In this document: in pieces, positions 13,643-15,158 of the stretch
Position numbering within the stretch: the stretch's first letter is position 1
Layout of the letters: each line of letters opens with the position of its first letter
Assembly (NCBI GenBank): GCA_037131065.1
Contig: JBAXRT010000069.1
Location: 1 to 15,158, forward strand
Length of the DNA stretch: 15,158 bases
DNA from: JBAXRT01 sp037131065
Lineage (GTDB): Bacteria > Bacteroidota > Bacteroidia > Bacteroidales > FEN-979
Direction: 5' to 3'
Made by a program: the position numbers and the translations under genes
Notes under the pieces: generated by a model
What the model saw: the letters and a program-made list of their open reading frames with translations, nothing else
The model's database searches: none
Told to the model about the DNA's origin: nothing

Positions 13643-14773
13643 ATGACTTTTGAAAATTTAAATTTAATGAAATCCCTTCTTGATTCGGTAAAAAAGGAGG
13701 GTTATGTTACACCTACCGCGATTCAATATCAATCCATTCCGCATATACTCAATGGCAAGGATCTATTTGGCTGCGCACAGACAGGGACCGGAAAAACGGC
13801 CGCATTTGCACTGCCTTTGCTTCAGATGATCATGAAAGAAAAAGCAACCGGCAGCCGACGGGGTATCAGTGCACTTGTTCTTGCCCCGACCCGCGAACTG
13901 GCTGTCCAGATCAATGAAAGCTTCAGGACCTATGGCAGGACCACAGGAATCAGGAACACCTGCGTATACGGAGGCATACCCCAGCGCGCCCAGGTTACCG
14001 CTCTGAAACAGGGAATCGATGTACTGATTGCCACGCCGGGCCGGCTGCTCGATCTTATCCAGCAGCGGATCGTGAACCTCGATGAGGTGCGCTACTTTGT
14101 GCTTGATGAAGCCGACCGCATGCTCGACATGGGGTTTATCGATGATGTAAAAAGGATTCACCATTTTCTTCCGAATAAAAAGCAAACAGTTTTATTTTCT
14201 GCCACAATTACGACTGAAATAAAAAAACTGGCCGCCTCCATGATGAGCATGCCTGTCAGCGTTTCGGTAATGCCTGAGGCTATTGCTTCCGGGCAGGTGA
14301 CCCAGTCGGTATACTTTGTTAAGAAGGAGGACAAGCGCGGGTTGCTGCAGCATGTCATCCAGCACGGATCCGTCGACAATGCACTCGTATTCACGCGCAC
14401 AAAGCATGGAGCAGACAAGGTAGCAAGGTCGCTGGTGAAAAACGGGATCAAGGCTGAAGCCATCCACGGCGACAAGTCGCAGAATAAACGGGAAACCACG
14501 CTGAAAGGATTTAAAAACGGTGTGATCAGGGTACTGGTCGCTACCGACATCGCTTCACGCGGCATCGACATCGACAACCTGAGTCATGTCATCAATTATG
14601 AGATCCCCGAAACCCCGACCACTTACGTTCACCGTATCGGCAGAACCGGGCGGGCCGGCTCCAAGGGTATCGCGCTATCGTTTTGCTCTGCCGATGAAAA
14701 ACCATACCTGAGCAGTATCAATAAACTGATCCGCAAAGAGATAAATGTTGTCAAGATACACCCCTTTTCCTGA
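13643..14773 (+). CDS. RhlE-type DEAD-box ATP-dependent RNA helicase (minimal core)
   Basis: This 376-residue protein consists of the two RecA-like helicase domains with almost no tail; most bacterial RhlE-type proteins carry a basic extension of 50 or more residues after the core. Motifs in order: Q motif with Gln28 (TPTAIQYQSIP), motif I AQTGTGKT (45-52), Ia PTRELA (82-87), Ib TPGR (131-134), II DEAD (155-158), III SAT (186-188), IV ALVFTRT (247-253), V ATDIASRGID (300-309) and VI HRIGRTGR (330-337). All catalytic residues are present, so it should be an active ATPase that unwinds short RNA duplexes, for example during ribosome assembly or cold growth. It is followed 50 bp later by a cold-shock protein gene on the same strand, and its leader is long. 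The missing tail may be supplied by partner proteins such as the adjacent cold-shock protein, which is inference. Confidence 0.95.
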   Translation: MTFENLNLMKSLLDSVKKEGYVTPTAIQYQSIPHILNGKDLFGCAQTGTGKTAAFALPLLQMIMKEKATGSRRGISALVLAPTRELAVQINESFRTYGRTTGIRNTCVYGGIPQRAQVTALKQGIDVLIATPGRLLDLIQQRIVNLDEVRYFVLDEADRMLDMGFIDDVKRIHHFLPNKKQTVLFSATITTEIKKLAASMMSMPVSVSVMPEAIASGQVTQSVYFVKKEDKRGLLQHVIQHGSVDNALVFTRTKHGADKVARSLVKNGIKAEAIHGDKSQNKRETTLKGFKNGVIRVLVATDIASRGIDIDNLSHVINYEIPETPTTYVHRIGRTGRAGSKGIALSFCSADEKPYLSSINKLIRKEINVVKIHPFS

Positions 14774-14823
14774 TAACAATTTAATAAATAAGCATAAAGG
14801 GGAACAATCAAAATTAACACACA

Positions 14824-15015
14824 ATGAAAAAAGGAACTGTTAAATTTTACAATTCACTGAGAGGCTTCGGATTTATTAAAGTCGATGAGACCAATGAAGA
14901 GGTATTCGTACACAAGTCTGAAATCAGTGGAACAATCCATGAGAATGACATGGTGGAATTTGAAATCCAAAAAGGAAAAAAAGGATTGAATGCCGTAAGT
15001 GTCAGGGTTATCTGA
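14824..15015 (+). CDS. Cold-shock protein (CspA family RNA chaperone)
   Basis: This 63-residue protein is a single cold-shock domain. It opens with KKGTVKFYN, has RNP1 RGFGFI (13-18) and RNP2 VFVHKS (27-32), and ends KKGLNAVSVRVI, as in the C-terminal part of the longer cold-shock-domain protein on the opposite strand. Such proteins bind single-stranded RNA and melt secondary structure. It lies 50 bp after the helicase stop with no terminator between, so the two are probably co-transcribed, an arrangement that fits a joint RNA-remodelling role. AAAGGGG at about 14796-14802 is too far upstream (over 20 bases) to be a normal Shine-Dalgarno site. A hairpin terminator candidate follows 20 bp after the stop. 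Confidence 0.95.
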   Translation: MKKGTVKFYNSLRGFGFIKVDETNEEVFVHKSEISGTIHENDMVEFEIQKGKKGLNAVSVRVI

Positions 15016-15034
15016 TAGAATTTTATCTGCTAAC

Positions 15035-15066
15035 AAGGGAGTCCCGTAACCGGGATTTCCCTTTAT
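15035..15066 (+). terminator. Hairpin terminator candidate after the cold-shock gene
   Basis: The arm AAGGGAGTCCCG (15035-15046), loop TAAC and arm CGGGATTTCCCTT (15051-15063) form a stem of 12 pairs with one G-U pair and one bulged T. Only a short TTTAT tract follows, so termination may be partial. It separates the helicase/cold-shock unit from the next gene, whose start is only a few bases downstream. Confidence 0.6.
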
Positions 15067-15072
15067 AACATC

Positions 15073-15158
15073 ATGATGGATGCATTAAAGATGGGCAATA
15101 TCACCATTTCCGTTCCGATCATACAGGGAGGAATGGGAGTGGGGATATCGCTTTCGGG
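15073..15158 (+). CDS. Nitronate monooxygenase / 2-nitropropane dioxygenase-like protein (first 28 codons, cut by window edge)
   Basis: I translated the last 86 bases from the ATG at 15073 (ATGs at 15076 and 15091 are also in frame). The frame reads MMDALKMGNITISVPIIQGG, followed by MGVGISLS, and runs off the right edge. The stretch PIIQGGMGVGIS is the typical first strand and FMN phosphate-side loop of nitronate monooxygenases and related TIM-barrel flavoproteins (IMP dehydrogenase-like fold). These enzymes oxidise alkyl nitronates such as propionate 3-nitronate; some relatives are enoyl-ACP reductases (FabK), which share this start, so the exact function cannot be fixed from 28 residues. 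Confidence 0.7.
   Translation, partial: MMDALKMGNITISVPIIQGGMGVGISLS

Noticed and set aside
14158..14577. Minus-strand open frames of about 90-140 codons within the helicase region
   Set aside because: They are antisense to the intact DEAD-box motifs and rich in Ser, Cys and Leu runs without a recognisable fold.
1..15158. CRISPR array, insertion sequence, phage or defence genes
   Set aside because: No regularly spaced repeats, transposase or integrase motifs, terminal inverted repeats or target-site duplications were found; nearly all the DNA is accounted for by metabolic and RNA-handling genes.

Overview
The window looks like a chromosomal segment of a member of the Bacteroidota. The evidence is a SusC/RagA-type TonB-dependent receptor, Sec signal peptides cleaved before Gln, a lipoprotein with a Cys-Ser-Lys-Lys start, few Shine-Dalgarno sites, and promoter-like matches to the Bacteroidota form (TTG, about 19 nt, TAnnTTTG). 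Base composition is moderate and even. I see no insertion sequence, phage gene, CRISPR array, tRNA or rRNA. The exact lineage cannot be fixed from this sequence.

Left part (1-3723), a putative cyanophycin-utilisation locus. On the minus strand, a secreted cyanophycinase is followed 18 bp later by a SusC/RagA-type receptor that is cut by the window edge. Diverging from them across a 118-bp spacer is iadA, a cytosolic isoaspartyl dipeptidase. Cyanophycinase cuts the storage polymer cyanophycin to beta-Asp-Arg, and IadA-type enzymes split that dipeptide to Asp and Arg. The cyanophycinase keeps the serine nucleophile and every substrate-pocket residue I can recall for the family. The IadA keeps its metal ligands but has Glu where E. 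coli uses a carboxylated Lys.

Middle part (3739-9666), all on the minus strand. It holds an enolase-superfamily N-acylamino acid racemase/o-succinylbenzoate synthase and, upstream of it, a secreted M14 metallocarboxypeptidase. Further upstream are a small membrane-anchored protein and a lipoprotein metallophosphatase. Last comes a tight pair of metal-dependent enzymes, a pirin and a YgiD/DODA-type extradiol dioxygenase. The racemase and carboxypeptidase may extend the peptide-use theme of the left part, but that is inference from position.

Right part (9667-15158). After a 306-bp or longer regulatory gap comes a KAS III (FabH-like) condensing enzyme on the plus strand. It converges on a two-part cold-shock-domain protein with a lysine-rich N-terminus and a long-chain acyl-CoA synthetase, both on the minus strand. 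Across a 281-bp divergent spacer, the plus strand has a compact RhlE-type DEAD-box RNA helicase and a 63-residue cold-shock protein. A strong hairpin follows, then the first codons of a nitronate monooxygenase-like gene. The helicase has a good promoter match that implies a leader of about 155 nt, as in many cold-induced mRNAs. The helicase and cold-shock protein probably form a cold-response RNA-remodelling unit.
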